Source: Erythrobacter donghaensis
GTDB lineage: Bacteria > Pseudomonadota > Alphaproteobacteria > Sphingomonadales > Sphingomonadaceae
Length of the DNA stretch: 64,000 bases
Assembly (NCBI RefSeq): GCF_002155425.1
Contig: NZ_MUYG01000006.1
Span: forward strand, 62,001-126,000
Direction of reading: 5' to 3'
Shown: piece by piece, positions 44,870-53,662 of the stretch
Position numbering within the stretch: the stretch's first letter is position 1
Layout of the letters: every line of letters starts with the position of its first letter
Translations under genes and position numbers: made by a program
Notes under the pieces: generated by a model
Told to the model about the DNA's origin: nothing
Seen by the model: the letters and a program-made list of their open reading frames with translations, nothing else
The model's database searches: none

Positions 44870-45577
44870 ATGGCCATCAAGGCACATCTCGACCAGCCAA
44901 CTGTCGGCGACAGCCAGCGCACCGCGCCGCGCCGCGCGCTGCGGCTGGAGACCAGCGGCCTCGCCCCCGATGGCGAGGAAACCAACGTCACCATCCACAA
45001 CATCTCGGCCGCCGGGCTGCTGATCGAAACCGAACTCGATCTGGCGACTGGCGAGGAACTGGCGCTTGACCTGCCGCTCGCCGGCGTGGTGAGCGCGAGC
45101 GTGGTTTGGCGCAGCGAACATCTTTATGGCTGCGCTTTTGAACGCGCGCTCGGCCCCGCGGCGCTCGCCGCGGCGCAGTTGCAGGGCTTTGCCCCCGGCG
45201 TGCCGAGCCAGCCGCTGGGCACCGCAGCGCCCTCCACCGCCACCGGCCCGATGCTGGGCACCGCGCAAGGCGAAGCGCTCGGCACCCGGCTCAGCCGATT
45301 CCGGCGCGAGGCGGGGCTGACCCTCGCCGAAGTCGCCGCGACGCTCGGGGTGAGCAAGCCCACGGTCTGGGCATGGGAAAAGGGCAAGGCGCGCCCGCTG
45401 CCCGAACGGATCGATGCGATTGCCGCCGCGCTTGGCGTCGCGTCCGAAACGCTCGCCGCCGCCTCCGGCACCGGCGCGGCGGGCCCGCTCGACAGCGTGA
45501 TCGCCGAATGCCGGGCGCGCATCGCCGAAGCCAGCGGCACCGACCCCCAGGCGGTGCGGATCATGATCGAATTGTAG
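44870..45577 (+). CDS. PilZ-XRE fusion: putative c-di-GMP-responsive DNA-binding protein
   Basis: 235-residue two-domain protein. The N-terminal PilZ domain has both ligand motifs: RxxxR as Arg17-TAP-Arg21 and NxSxxG as Asn44-Ile-Ser46-Ala-Ala-Gly49. A Pro/Ala-rich linker (about 110-138) leads to an XRE/HTH_3 domain (about 140-195; LTLAEVAATLGVSKPTVWAWEKG). If both are functional, cyclic di-GMP would control DNA binding. It has its own upstream region and is followed by a degenerate GGDEF gene. Confidence 0.88.
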   Translation: MAIKAHLDQPTVGDSQRTAPRRALRLETSGLAPDGEETNVTIHNISAAGLLIETELDLATGEELALDLPLAGVVSASVVWRSEHLYGCAFERALGPAALAAAQLQGFAPGVPSQPLGTAAPSTATGPMLGTAQGEALGTRLSRFRREAGLTLAEVAATLGVSKPTVWAWEKGKARPLPERIDAIAAALGVASETLAAASGTGAAGPLDSVIAECRARIAEASGTDPQAVRIMIEL

Positions 45578-45868
45578 AGCAGCTTCCGGCCATTCCGACC
45601 AACCGTGATTGGTTCCCGCCCCTAGAAGCCATACTTACTGCGCCCAATACGTATTGGAGAGACTGACCCATTTGAAAAATATGGTAAACGAAACCCGGAG
45701 GTGATTCGTTTTTTAGTCGAGTATGTTTACTTAGCTAACAACTATAAAGGGTCCGCTTCGGGAAAACAGGGGAATGTTTTCACTAAATCGTATCTCGTTA
45801 GTTACCAAGTAATTCTGACTAAGAGCGAGTTGGCGAGTATTTCGTTGGACCGCTGGGGCACTGTCGGT
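45578..45868. promoter_or_regulatory. AT-rich intergenic region with 14-base palindrome
   Basis: This 291-base gap is distinctly AT-richer than its surroundings. A perfect palindrome CCAATACGTATTGG lies at 45644-45657, a good operator candidate. The frame from 45701 (GTG) stays open into the downstream gene but its codons are AT-rich, its GGAGG touches the GTG directly, and it does not resemble coding sequence here. I see no RNA gene. Confidence 0.5.
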
Positions 45869-46789
45869 ATGAAAATTGGTTTGAGTGACGTCGAAGGCCA
45901 CGTCTTGCACGGCCTGCTTGAAGAAACCTCGGGCGATATCGTGATCCGTCTGGATCGCCAGGGTTTCATCATCCACGCATCCGCGAACATCGCCGAACTG
46001 GGGCTCGATACCTCGGCCGCCTTGCTGCTGCCGCATATCACCGACCTCGCCGAACGCGATCATGCCGCCTTTCTCGGGGAGCATGTCGGCGCGGTGTTGG
46101 CCGGGCGCGTGCAGACCGGATGGGCCGAATTCCCGGTGATCGCCTGCGCCAACCGCGACACTTGCCGCGAGGCGCAGTGCCAGCGCTGGTATGCGCTGAG
46201 TCTCAGGCCGATGAGCGATTCCACCGGCACGCCCGATGGTGCGCTGTGCCTGATGCGATCGGTGCAGCGGCTCCGCAGTCTCGAGGGCGAGCTGCACAAC
46301 CGCGCGGTCACCGATCCGCTGACGGGGCTCGCCAACCGGCAGGCCTTCTGCGCCAGCCTCAGACGCCATCTGGCGCGCGGCGGCGGGCAGATGGTCGCGG
46401 TCTTCGCGGTTGACGGGATGCGCGCGCTGCTGCTGCGCTATGGCCAGCGCACCGCTGACGAGGTGCTCTGGGGCTTTGCCAAGTTCCTCGAGACCATGGC
46501 CCTACCGGGCCACGAAGTCGCGCAGCTCGATGGCGAGCGGTTCGGCGTGCTGCTGCCCGAAATGACCTCGCGCGGCGCCCGCGAATGGGCCGAGGATGTG
46601 GTGACGACCTTCGCTGGCCTCACCGCACCTGCCTCTGCCAAGGCTCCGCAGCTGACTGCCAGCGCAGGACTGGCGCGGGTCGAATGCACCGTTGACTGGA
46701 CCCTGCGCGAGGCCGAGCTCGGGCTGGTGCTGGCCCGCGCGGGCGGCGGGCGGCAGGTCGCGGTGGCGGGGTATCGCAGAGCGGCTTGA
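45869..46789 (+). CDS. PAS-like / degenerate GGDEF signalling protein
   Basis: 306-residue cytoplasmic protein. Residues about 15-125 look like a PAS-type sensor (GDIVIRLDRQGFIIHASANIAELGL) with two nearby Cys (CANRDTCREAQCQRW). A GGDEF-fold domain follows with a good start (DPLTGLANRQAF), but the active-site loop reads LDGERFGVLLPE in place of GGDEF, so cyclase activity is doubtful. Start taken at ATG 45869, where sequence becomes protein-like; an upstream GTG at 45701 is less likely. It may bind c-di-GMP or GTP as a receptor. Confidence 0.8.
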   Translation: MKIGLSDVEGHVLHGLLEETSGDIVIRLDRQGFIIHASANIAELGLDTSAALLLPHITDLAERDHAAFLGEHVGAVLAGRVQTGWAEFPVIACANRDTCREAQCQRWYALSLRPMSDSTGTPDGALCLMRSVQRLRSLEGELHNRAVTDPLTGLANRQAFCASLRRHLARGGGQMVAVFAVDGMRALLLRYGQRTADEVLWGFAKFLETMALPGHEVAQLDGERFGVLLPEMTSRGAREWAEDVVTTFAGLTAPASAKAPQLTASAGLARVECTVDWTLREAELGLVLARAGGGRQVAVAGYRRAA

Positions 46790-46815
46790 TTTTCTGATCG
46801 CGCTGACGCGCGATG

Positions 46816-46902
46816 CAGACCTCCCGCCCCGCCTCCCCACCCGGCCACCATACCGTAATGGTATTCTTGGTGGCCGGGTGGGGAGGCGGGGCGGGAGGTC
46901 TG
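46816..46902. repeat. 35-base perfect inverted repeat
   Basis: Arms 46816-46850 and 46868-46902 are exact reverse complements over 35 bases. The 17-base spacer contains a further small TACC/GGTA pairing. The element lies between the GGDEF-like gene and purT. In RNA it would form a very stable hairpin, so it may end or insulate transcription. It could also be a miniature mobile repeat. Confidence 0.9.
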
Positions 46903-46953
46903 CGCCACCGAAGGTGGCTTGCAAGCAAGCCTGCGGCAGGTAAACCCTCCGCC

Positions 46954-48138
46954 ATGAGCCACATTGCCACCATCCTGCTGCTCGGTTCGGGCGAGCTGGG
47001 CCGCGAATTCGTCATTTCCGCCAAGCGTCTCGGAGCGCGGGTGATCGCCTGCGACAGCTATGACAATGCCCCCGCGATGCAAGTGGCCGATGCGCGCGAG
47101 GTGTTCTCGATGCTCGACGGCGCGGCACTGCGCGCGGCGGTAGAGAAGCATCGGCCCGATCTCATCGTCCCCGAGATCGAAGCGATCCGAACCGAGGTGC
47201 TGGGCGATCTGGAAGCGGAAGGCTTCACCGTGGTGCCCTCGGCCCGCGCGGCGCGGCTGACGATGAACCGCGATGCGATCCGCGATCTGGCGGCGGGCGA
47301 GCTGGGGCTGGTGACCTCGCAATATGGCTATGCCGAAAGCTTCGCCGAATGCGAGGCCATCGCCGCGCGCATTGGCTATCCGCTGGTGATGAAGCCGGTC
47401 ATGTCCTCTTCGGGCAAGGGCCAGAGCAAGGTCAACGGGCCGGAGGCGCTGGAGGCCGCGTGGGACTATGCCGTCGCCAACATGCGCGGCGACCGGGCGC
47501 GGGTGATCGCCGAACAGTTCATCGCCTTCGACTATGAAATCACCCTGCTGACCGTGCGGCACAAGCACGGCATCAGCTTCTGCCCACCCATCGGCCACCG
47601 GCAGGAACGCGGCGACTACCGCGAAAGCTGGCAGCCCGCCGCCATGTCCGCCGCCGCGCTTGCGAGCGCGCAAAACATGGCCGCCAAGGTCGTCAACGCG
47701 CTGCAAGGGAAGGGGCGCGGCTGGGGGCTCTATGGGGTGGAGTTCTTTGTTCGCGGCGAGGAAGTGATCTTCTCCGAATTGTCGCCCCGCCCGCACGATA
47801 CCGGGATGGTGACGCTCGCCTCGCAAGACCTGACCGAATTCGATCTCCACGCCCGCGCGATCCTCGGCCTGCCGGTGCCGGAGAGCATCGCCGCGCGCCC
47901 CGCCGCTTCCGCCGTGATCCTCGCCGATCGGGATTCGGGCAAGTTCGCCTTCGAGGGGCTGGCCGAGGCGTTGGCGCTGGGCGATACCGATGTGCGGATT
48001 TTCGGCAAGCCCGTCACCCGGCCATACCGCCGTATGGGCATCGCCCTCGCCCGCGCCGGTGATACGCCTGCCGCGGTCGACCTCGCCAAACGGGCCGCCG
48101 ATGCGGTGCGGATTGTCTATTCTCCGACAACCGACTAA
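46954..48138 (+). CDS. purT: Formate-dependent phosphoribosylglycinamide formyltransferase
   Basis: 394-residue ATP-grasp enzyme that makes FGAR from GAR, formate and ATP in purine synthesis. [20 protein letters not shown] starts the fold, [12 protein letters not shown] is the ATP-binding loop and [16 protein letters not shown] the metal-binding block. It is not associated with purN here. The NMO gene follows 11 bases later. Confidence 0.96.
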   Translation: MSHIATILLLGSGELGREFVISAKRLGARVIACDSYDNAPAMQVADAREVFSMLDGAALRAAVEKHRPDLIVPEIEAIRTEVLGDLEAEGFTVVPSARAARLTMNRDAIRDLAAGELGLVTSQYGYAESFAECEAIAARIGYPLVMKPVMSSSGKGQSKVNGPEALEAAWDYAVANMRGDRARVIAEQFIAFDYEITLLTVRHKHGISFCPPIGHRQERGDYRESWQPAAMSAAALASAQNMAAKVVNALQGKGRGWGLYGVEFFVRGEEVIFSELSPRPHDTGMVTLASQDLTEFDLHARAILGLPVPESIAARPAASAVILADRDSGKFAFEGLAEALALGDTDVRIFGKPVTRPYRRMGIALARAGDTPAAVDLAKRAADAVRIVYSPTTD

Positions 48139-48149
48139 GCGCCCGGCCT

Positions 48150-49163
48150 ATGAGCACCTACCCCCAAACCGCCGCGATGATGAAGCGCGGCACCGACTTC
48201 CTCGGCTGCGAAACCGCGATCCTGTGCGGCGCGATGAGCTGGGTGAGCGAGCGCAACCTCGTCGCCGCCATTTCCAACGCGGGCGGCTTCGGCGTGATTG
48301 CCTGCGGGGCGATGACACCCGAGCTGCTCGATACCGAGATCGCCGCGACCAAGGCGCTGACGTCGAAACCCTTCGGCGTGAATCTCATCACCATGCACCC
48401 CGCGCTGTTCGATCTGATCGCAGTGTGCCGCAAGCATGACGTGACGCACGTGGTGCTCGCGGGCGGTATCCCGCCCAAGGGCAGCGTCGAGGCGATCAAG
48501 GCCGACGAGAGCGGGATCAAGGTGATCTGCTTTGCGCCGACGGTTGCTCTTGCGAAGAAGCTGCTGCGTTCGGGTGCAGATGCGCTGGTGATCGAGGGGA
48601 TGGAAGCGGGCGGGCATATCGGCCCGGTCTCGACCTCAGTGCTGGCGCAGGAAATCCTCCCCGCGCTGGCCGAAGAGCACCTGATCTTCGTCGCCGGCGG
48701 CATCGGCCGGGGCGAGGCCATCGCCTCCTACCTCGAAATGGGCGCGGCGGGGGTGCAATTGGGCACGCGCTTCGCCTGCGCGACCGAGAGCATCGCGCAT
48801 CCCGATTTCAAGAAGGCCTTCTTCCGCGCCTCGGCCCGCGAGGCGATCGCCAGCGTGCAGGTCGACCCTCGCCTGCCGGTCATCCCCGTGCGCGCCTTGA
48901 AGAACAAGGGCACCGAGGAATTCACCGCAAAGCAGCGCGAAGTCGCCGCGCTGCTCGATGCGGGCGAAGTCGACATGGGAGAAGCCCAGCTCCAGATCGA
49001 GCACTTCTGGGCCGGCGCCCTGCGCCGCGCGGTGCTCGAGGGCGATGTCGAGAACGGCAGCGTCATGGCCGGGCAGTCCGTCGGCATGGTGACCAAGGAA
49101 GAACCCGCCGCCGATATCATCGCCGAGCTGATGAGCCAGTGCGAGGCGGCGCTCGCGCGGTAA
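48150..49163 (+). CDS. Nitronate monooxygenase-family flavoprotein
   Basis: 337-residue FMN-binding TIM-barrel enzyme of the 2-nitropropane dioxygenase/FabK group. VIEGMEAGGHIG and FVAGGIGRGEAIASYLEMGAAGVQLGTRF carry the phosphate-binding and family motifs; the usual general base His is in GGHIG. Substrate uncertain: some members oxidise nitronates, others reduce enoyl-ACP or quinones. It sits in a row with purT and purU. Confidence 0.88.
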   Translation: MSTYPQTAAMMKRGTDFLGCETAILCGAMSWVSERNLVAAISNAGGFGVIACGAMTPELLDTEIAATKALTSKPFGVNLITMHPALFDLIAVCRKHDVTHVVLAGGIPPKGSVEAIKADESGIKVICFAPTVALAKKLLRSGADALVIEGMEAGGHIGPVSTSVLAQEILPALAEEHLIFVAGGIGRGEAIASYLEMGAAGVQLGTRFACATESIAHPDFKKAFFRASAREAIASVQVDPRLPVIPVRALKNKGTEEFTAKQREVAALLDAGEVDMGEAQLQIEHFWAGALRRAVLEGDVENGSVMAGQSVGMVTKEEPAADIIAELMSQCEAALAR

Positions 49164-49164
49164 G

Positions 49165-49572
49165 GTGGAGCGCCCGCCCTACCTCATTCACACGAACCGC
49201 GAATTGGGGCTGATGCTAGTCGGGCGAAAGTCGCTTGCTTACTTCAGCGAGGGCGAGGGATTCTGGCCGGACGGCGTGCTGCGATACTTCCGGATGTTCG
49301 ACCGCTACGTCGCGGCGGACCGCATCATTCGCGCTGACCGCTTTCAACCGAACATCCGGCCGGAAATCAAGGTTGAGCGCTGGCACCACGTGTTGTTCGC
49401 CTTGCCGGGAGAGGAGCACCGCATTGAGGCGATGTGGGAGCTGAAGAACTCGGATGGGCCATGGACCGACGAGCACGAACGCCGCGAGGGCCTGCTTTTG
49501 GGCTACACGCCGGAGCAATGCGACTGGTGGATTGCGTACTGTCAGAGGTTTCGCGAAGAAGGCAAGCAATGA
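49165..49572 (+). CDS. Hypothetical protein
   Basis: 135-residue soluble protein rich in Trp, Arg and acidic residues (WHHVLFALPGEEHRIEAMW). No recognised domain or signal peptide. The start is GTG, two bases after the previous stop, and the stop overlaps the purU start (ATGA), so it belongs to the same transcript. Confidence 0.72.
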   Translation: MERPPYLIHTNRELGLMLVGRKSLAYFSEGEGFWPDGVLRYFRMFDRYVAADRIIRADRFQPNIRPEIKVERWHHVLFALPGEEHRIEAMWELKNSDGPWTDEHERREGLLLGYTPEQCDWWIAYCQRFREEGKQ

Positions 49573-50435
49573 CCCAGCCCCTCGTCCTCACCCTCGCCTG
49601 CCCCGACCGGCCCGGCATCACCGCGCGGGTCACCGGGTTCCTGTTCGAGCGGAACTGCAACATCCTCGACGCGCAGCAGTTCAACGACCGCGCGGCGAAT
49701 GGGGGCGAGGACCGCTTCTTCATGCGCGTGGTGTTCGATCCCGACGGCTCGACGCGCGACATGCTGCGGGCAGATTTCGCCGACCTCGCCAGCGAGTTGG
49801 GCATGGACTGGACGATGGTGCGCGAGGATCGTCCGCGTCGCACCATCATCATGGTCAGCAAGTTCGACCACTGCCTTGTCGACCTCATTTACCGCTGCCG
49901 CACCGGGGAATTGCCGATCGACATCGTCGCCATCGTCTCCAACCACCCGCGCGAGGCCGCGATCCGGGTCGATATCGGCGATATTCCCTTCCACCACATC
50001 CCCGTCACCCCCGAGACCAAGCCTGCCGCCGAGGCCCGGCTCAAGGCGCTGGCGGAAGCAACCGAGGCCGAGCTGTTGGTGCTCGCCCGCTACATGCAGG
50101 TCTTCTCGGACGACCTCTCAGCCCATTTCGCCGGGCGGGCGATCAATATCCACCACTCCTTCCTCCCCGGCTTCAAGGGCGCGCGGCCCTACCATCAGGC
50201 CCACGCGCGCGGGGTGAAGATCATTGGCGCGACGGCGCATTTCGTCACCGCCGACCTCGACGAAGGGCCGATCATCCATCAGGATGTCGAGCGCATCACC
50301 CACGCCGATTCCCCCGAGGATCTCGTCCGCAAGGGCCGCGACATAGAGCGCCGGGTGCTGGCCGAGGCGGTGCGCCTGTTCGCGCAGGAGCGGGTGCTGA
50401 TGAACGGCAACCGGACGGTGGTGTTCAGGGGCTGA
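49569..50435 (+). CDS. purU: Formyltetrahydrofolate deformylase
   Basis: 288-residue PurU. An N-terminal ACT domain (LACPDRPGITARVTGFLFERNCNILDAQQF) precedes the formyltransferase-like domain with INIHHSFLPGFKGARPYHQA and TADLDEGPII, which hold the catalytic His and Asp. It releases formate from 10-formyl-THF, and PurT two genes upstream can use that formate. Confidence 0.96.
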   Translation: MTQPLVLTLACPDRPGITARVTGFLFERNCNILDAQQFNDRAANGGEDRFFMRVVFDPDGSTRDMLRADFADLASELGMDWTMVREDRPRRTIIMVSKFDHCLVDLIYRCRTGELPIDIVAIVSNHPREAAIRVDIGDIPFHHIPVTPETKPAAEARLKALAEATEAELLVLARYMQVFSDDLSAHFAGRAINIHHSFLPGFKGARPYHQAHARGVKIIGATAHFVTADLDEGPIIHQDVERITHADSPEDLVRKGRDIERRVLAEAVRLFAQERVLMNGNRTVVFRG

Positions 50436-50482
50436 ACGCCTTTTCAGTGGCCAGAGCGCGACGCGTGGCGCATTATGCCCCC

Positions 50483-50884
50483 ATGATCGTCCAGCGCCTC
50501 GACCATGTGAACATCATCACCGACCGCCTCGCCGAGACCGCGCGGTTCTATGCCGAGCTGCTCGATCTGAAGGAGCGCGACGGCCCGCCGCCGATGCTGC
50601 CAAGCCAAGTGCGCTGGATGCATGACAGCAGCGGGCAGGCGATCCTGCACCTCAACTCCACGGATTGCCCCCGCGTGTTCGAGCGCGGCGTCGCCCCGGG
50701 GGCGGAGACCGGGGCGATCCACCATGTCGCGCTGCGCTGCGACGAATTCGAGGTGGTGAAGGCGCGGCTCGATGCGCGGGGGGCGGATTACCGGGTCAAT
50801 GATGTGCCCTCGATAGGCCTGAAGCAGATCTTCACCGCCGATCCCAACAACGTGCTGCTGGAGCTGAATTTCTTCGCAGGCTAG
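50483..50884 (+). CDS. VOC/glyoxalase-family protein
   Basis: 133-residue VOC protein: RLDHVNIITDRLAETARFYAELLDLKER at the start, IHHVALRCDEFEVVKARLDARG in the middle and IFTADPNNVLLELNF at the end, with His/Glu metal ligands. Substrate unknown. ATG at 50483 starts 47 bases after purU in another frame. The stop shares bases with the convergent phosphatase-like stop. Confidence 0.85.
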   Translation: MIVQRLDHVNIITDRLAETARFYAELLDLKERDGPPPMLPSQVRWMHDSSGQAILHLNSTDCPRVFERGVAPGAETGAIHHVALRCDEFEVVKARLDARGADYRVNDVPSIGLKQIFTADPNNVLLELNFFAG

Positions 50885-51345
50885 CGACCGCCCTCCAGCA
50901 GCGCCCGCCATGGGGCGGCGCGGGGGTCATCCGAGTCCAGCGGGTTCCAGACCTTCGCCATGCGCGCCTGCGCCTCAGGCTCGGGCACGCCTGCCGCGCA
51001 GTCGAGCAGGTAGAAGAACGCCGTCACCCGCCAGTTCATGATGCAATGCACGTGGATAGCGCCGGGATGGGTTGCCAAGGCCTGTTCCAGCGCCGCAACG
51101 TGATCGGACGTCGGCGCGTCGAAGGGCACCGGGATATGCGTATAGGCGATGCCCGTCGCCGCCATCAGCGCCGCCTCGTCCGCCAGCGCTTCGGGATGGC
51201 TGTCGAGCGCGAGGTTGACGACATGGCGCACGCCGATCGCCGCCAGCCGCGCGGGGTCGCCGGCTTCGAGCTTGCCCGAGGTGGTGATCCCGTCGGGCCG
51301 CCGCTGACAGTTGCGGATGCCCTCGGGATCGCTCCCGGTGGTCAC
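50881..51345 (-). CDS. Protein tyrosine phosphatase-like family protein
   Basis: 154-residue protein of the small phosphatase-like group with VHCIMNWRVTAFFYLL. The Cys and Arg are four residues apart, not the five of classical CX5R phosphatases, so catalytic class is uncertain. TSGKLEAGDPARLAAIGVRHVVNLALD is the typical N-terminal part. The GTG start overlaps the stop of the PQQ dehydrogenase (GTGA), giving translational coupling. Confidence 0.78.
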   Translation of the reverse strand: MTTGSDPEGIRNCQRRPDGITTSGKLEAGDPARLAAIGVRHVVNLALDSHPEALADEAALMAATGIAYTHIPVPFDAPTSDHVAALEQALATHPGAIHVHCIMNWRVTAFFYLLDCAAGVPEPEAQARMAKVWNPLDSDDPRAAPWRALLEGGR

Positions 51346-53513
51346 CGCCGCGCGACCTTTTTCCCCGCCTCGAGCGCCTTGTCCTCGTTGGCGCGCTTGA
51401 TGACATAGGCGCGGATCGCTTCGATCTCGTCCTTGCTGAGCGAGCTCTTGAAGCTTGCCATGCCGTTGTCCTTGAGGATGCCGCCCTCGACCACCGCGTT
51501 CCATGCGCTCGCACTTTCGAGCGATCCGGCGCGGCGCAGGTCGGGGAGCACGGTCGAACCGGTCGCCCCCGGTGCGTGGCACACCGCGCAATAGCGGCCA
51601 TATTTCGCCTGCCCCACCGCGATCGTCTCGGGCGAAGCGGTGCTCGGCGGCGGGTCCAATGGCATTTCGGCCAGCGCAGGGATCGGCGGCAGCTTGGCGG
51701 TGCCGCCGAGCTTGAAGACCAGCAGGCGCGAGATGTTGCGCACCGGCGCCTTGCGCGCGATCAGATCGCCATCGACCGAGAGCGCATAGGCCCCGCCCCA
51801 CCCGGCCAGCACCGCGACATATTGCTCGCCGTTCACCGTGTAGGTGACGGGCGGCGCGACCACGCCGGTCTGCGCGGCAAAGCTCCACAGCTTGTTGCCG
51901 GTGGCCGCATCATAGGCGTTGAATTCGCTCCCCGCGGTGCCCTGGAACACGAGGCCTCCGCCGGTCGAGAGCACGCCGCCGTTCCACGGCCCCTCGTGCT
52001 CGACCGTCCAGCGCGCCTTCTGTGCCACCGGGTCCCATGCCACCAGCCGCCCCTTGAGCGTTCCGGCCGCCTCCTTGCGGAAGCCCCCGTCCGCCGGAAG
52101 CTCGCCCGCAAAGCTGAAACCGACGTTGAAGCCGCGCGCGCGGTCGGGCTTCCAGTCGGCTTCAGGCGCGTAGAGCATCCCCGCCTCGAAGGCCGGGATG
52201 TAGACGAGGTTCTCGCGCGGGCTGTAGGCCATCGGGTGCCAGTTGTGCCCGCCCAGCGGGCCGGGCAGCACCAGCGCGGGCTGGCCGGTCTTGTCGATCC
52301 GGGTTTCGGGGTTCTCGATCGGGCGGCCCGTCTTGGGGTCGACGCCGCTTGCCCAGTTGAGCCCGACATAGGGCTTGGCGCTGATGAACTCGCCGGTCTC
52401 GCGGTCGATGACGTAGAAGAACCCGTTCTTGGGCGCCTGCATCAGCACCTTGCGCGGTTTCCCGTCGATTTCCATGTCGGCGAGCATGATGTGCTGGGTG
52501 GCGGTGAAATCCCACGTCTCGCCCGGCGTGGTCTGGTAGTGCCACACATATTCGCCCGTCTTGGGCCGCACCGCGACGATGCTGGAGAGGTAGAGGTTGT
52601 CGCCCTCTCCCGTCCCGTCCTTGCCCGGTGAGCGATAGGCGCGGTTCCACGGGGAGCCGTTGCCCACCCCGATATAGAGCAGGTCGAGATCGGGATCATA
52701 GGCCATCGAATCCCACACCGTCCCGCCGCCGCCGATCGCGTCGTTGGCCCCCAGCACGTCCATGTTCCACGTCTCTGCGGCCTTCTGGAGATAGGCCGGG
52801 GCATCCTCGCCCTGCCCGCCTTCGGGCACGGTGTAGAACTTCCACAGCTGCTTGCCGCTGTCCGCGTCATAGGCGGCGACGAAACCGCGCACGCCGAATT
52901 CCGCGCCGCCATTGCCGATGATCACCTTGCCGTCGATGACGCGCGGCGCGCCGGTGATGGTGTAGCTCTTGGACTGGTCGACCGTGACTGTTTCCCACGC
53001 GACCTTGCCACTGTCGCGGTCGAGCGCGATCAGCCGGCCATCAAGCGTGCCGAAGAACAGCTTGTCGCCATAGGCCGCGAGGCCCCGGTTCACCACGTCG
53101 CAGCAGGCCTTGACCGCGGTTTCGCCCGGAACCTTGGGATCATATTCCCACAAGGCCTTGCCGGTGGTCGCATCGAAGGCCTTCACCTTGCTCCACGCGG
53201 TGGTGAGGTAGAGCTTGCCGTCCATCACCAGCGGCGTCGCCTCCTGCCCGCGCGCGGTGTCCATATCGGCATACCAGACAAGGCCCAGCTGGCCGACGGT
53301 ATCCTTGTTGACCTGATCGAGCGGGGAATAGCGCTGTTCGGAATAGGTGCGCCCGTGGCTGATCCAGTTGGCCGAATCGCCATCGGCCCCCACCAGCATG
53401 GCGGTGGTGATCCCCTCTGCGCTTTCGCCGCTACCGAAAATCTGGCTGCAATTGGCCAGCATCCCTGCCGACAGCAACAAGGCGCCGCCCAGCGTCCACC
53501 GCTTGAGGTTCAT
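51342..53513 (-). CDS. PQQ- and heme-dependent alcohol dehydrogenase
   Basis: 723-residue quinohaemoprotein. An N-terminal lipobox-like LANC suggests a lipoprotein or secreted form. The eight-blade propeller has Trp-docking repeats, and the vicinal disulfide appears as KACCDVV. After it comes a C-terminal cytochrome c domain with CAVCH. Such enzymes oxidise alcohols in the periplasm and pass electrons to the respiratory chain. PQQ synthesis genes are not in the window. ATG at 53513 has GGAGAG eight bases upstream. It is divergent from the dienelactone hydrolase gene. Confidence 0.93.
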   Translation of the reverse strand: MNLKRWTLGGALLLSAGMLANCSQIFGSGESAEGITTAMLVGADGDSANWISHGRTYSEQRYSPLDQVNKDTVGQLGLVWYADMDTARGQEATPLVMDGKLYLTTAWSKVKAFDATTGKALWEYDPKVPGETAVKACCDVVNRGLAAYGDKLFFGTLDGRLIALDRDSGKVAWETVTVDQSKSYTITGAPRVIDGKVIIGNGGAEFGVRGFVAAYDADSGKQLWKFYTVPEGGQGEDAPAYLQKAAETWNMDVLGANDAIGGGGTVWDSMAYDPDLDLLYIGVGNGSPWNRAYRSPGKDGTGEGDNLYLSSIVAVRPKTGEYVWHYQTTPGETWDFTATQHIMLADMEIDGKPRKVLMQAPKNGFFYVIDRETGEFISAKPYVGLNWASGVDPKTGRPIENPETRIDKTGQPALVLPGPLGGHNWHPMAYSPRENLVYIPAFEAGMLYAPEADWKPDRARGFNVGFSFAGELPADGGFRKEAAGTLKGRLVAWDPVAQKARWTVEHEGPWNGGVLSTGGGLVFQGTAGSEFNAYDAATGNKLWSFAAQTGVVAPPVTYTVNGEQYVAVLAGWGGAYALSVDGDLIARKAPVRNISRLLVFKLGGTAKLPPIPALAEMPLDPPPSTASPETIAVGQAKYGRYCAVCHAPGATGSTVLPDLRRAGSLESASAWNAVVEGGILKDNGMASFKSSLSKDEIEAIRAYVIKRANEDKALEAGKKVARR

Positions 53514-53662
53514 AGATCCCGCTCTCCCCGTTTGTCCCATGCGCTTGTGCGCCTTGGGCAGCATGTTGCGCTTTCAATCGCAGCTTGTCCATGCCGCGCT
53601 TTGCCGCCTATCAGTATCGACGGAGGGGCCCACAGGGGACTGATCCCCAAAGGAGACCAACG

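Noticed and set aside
45701..45868. N-terminal extension of the GGDEF-like protein from GTG 45701
   Set aside because: AT-rich codons, no spacing between GGAGG and the GTG, and no similarity to the sensor domain; more likely promoter DNA.
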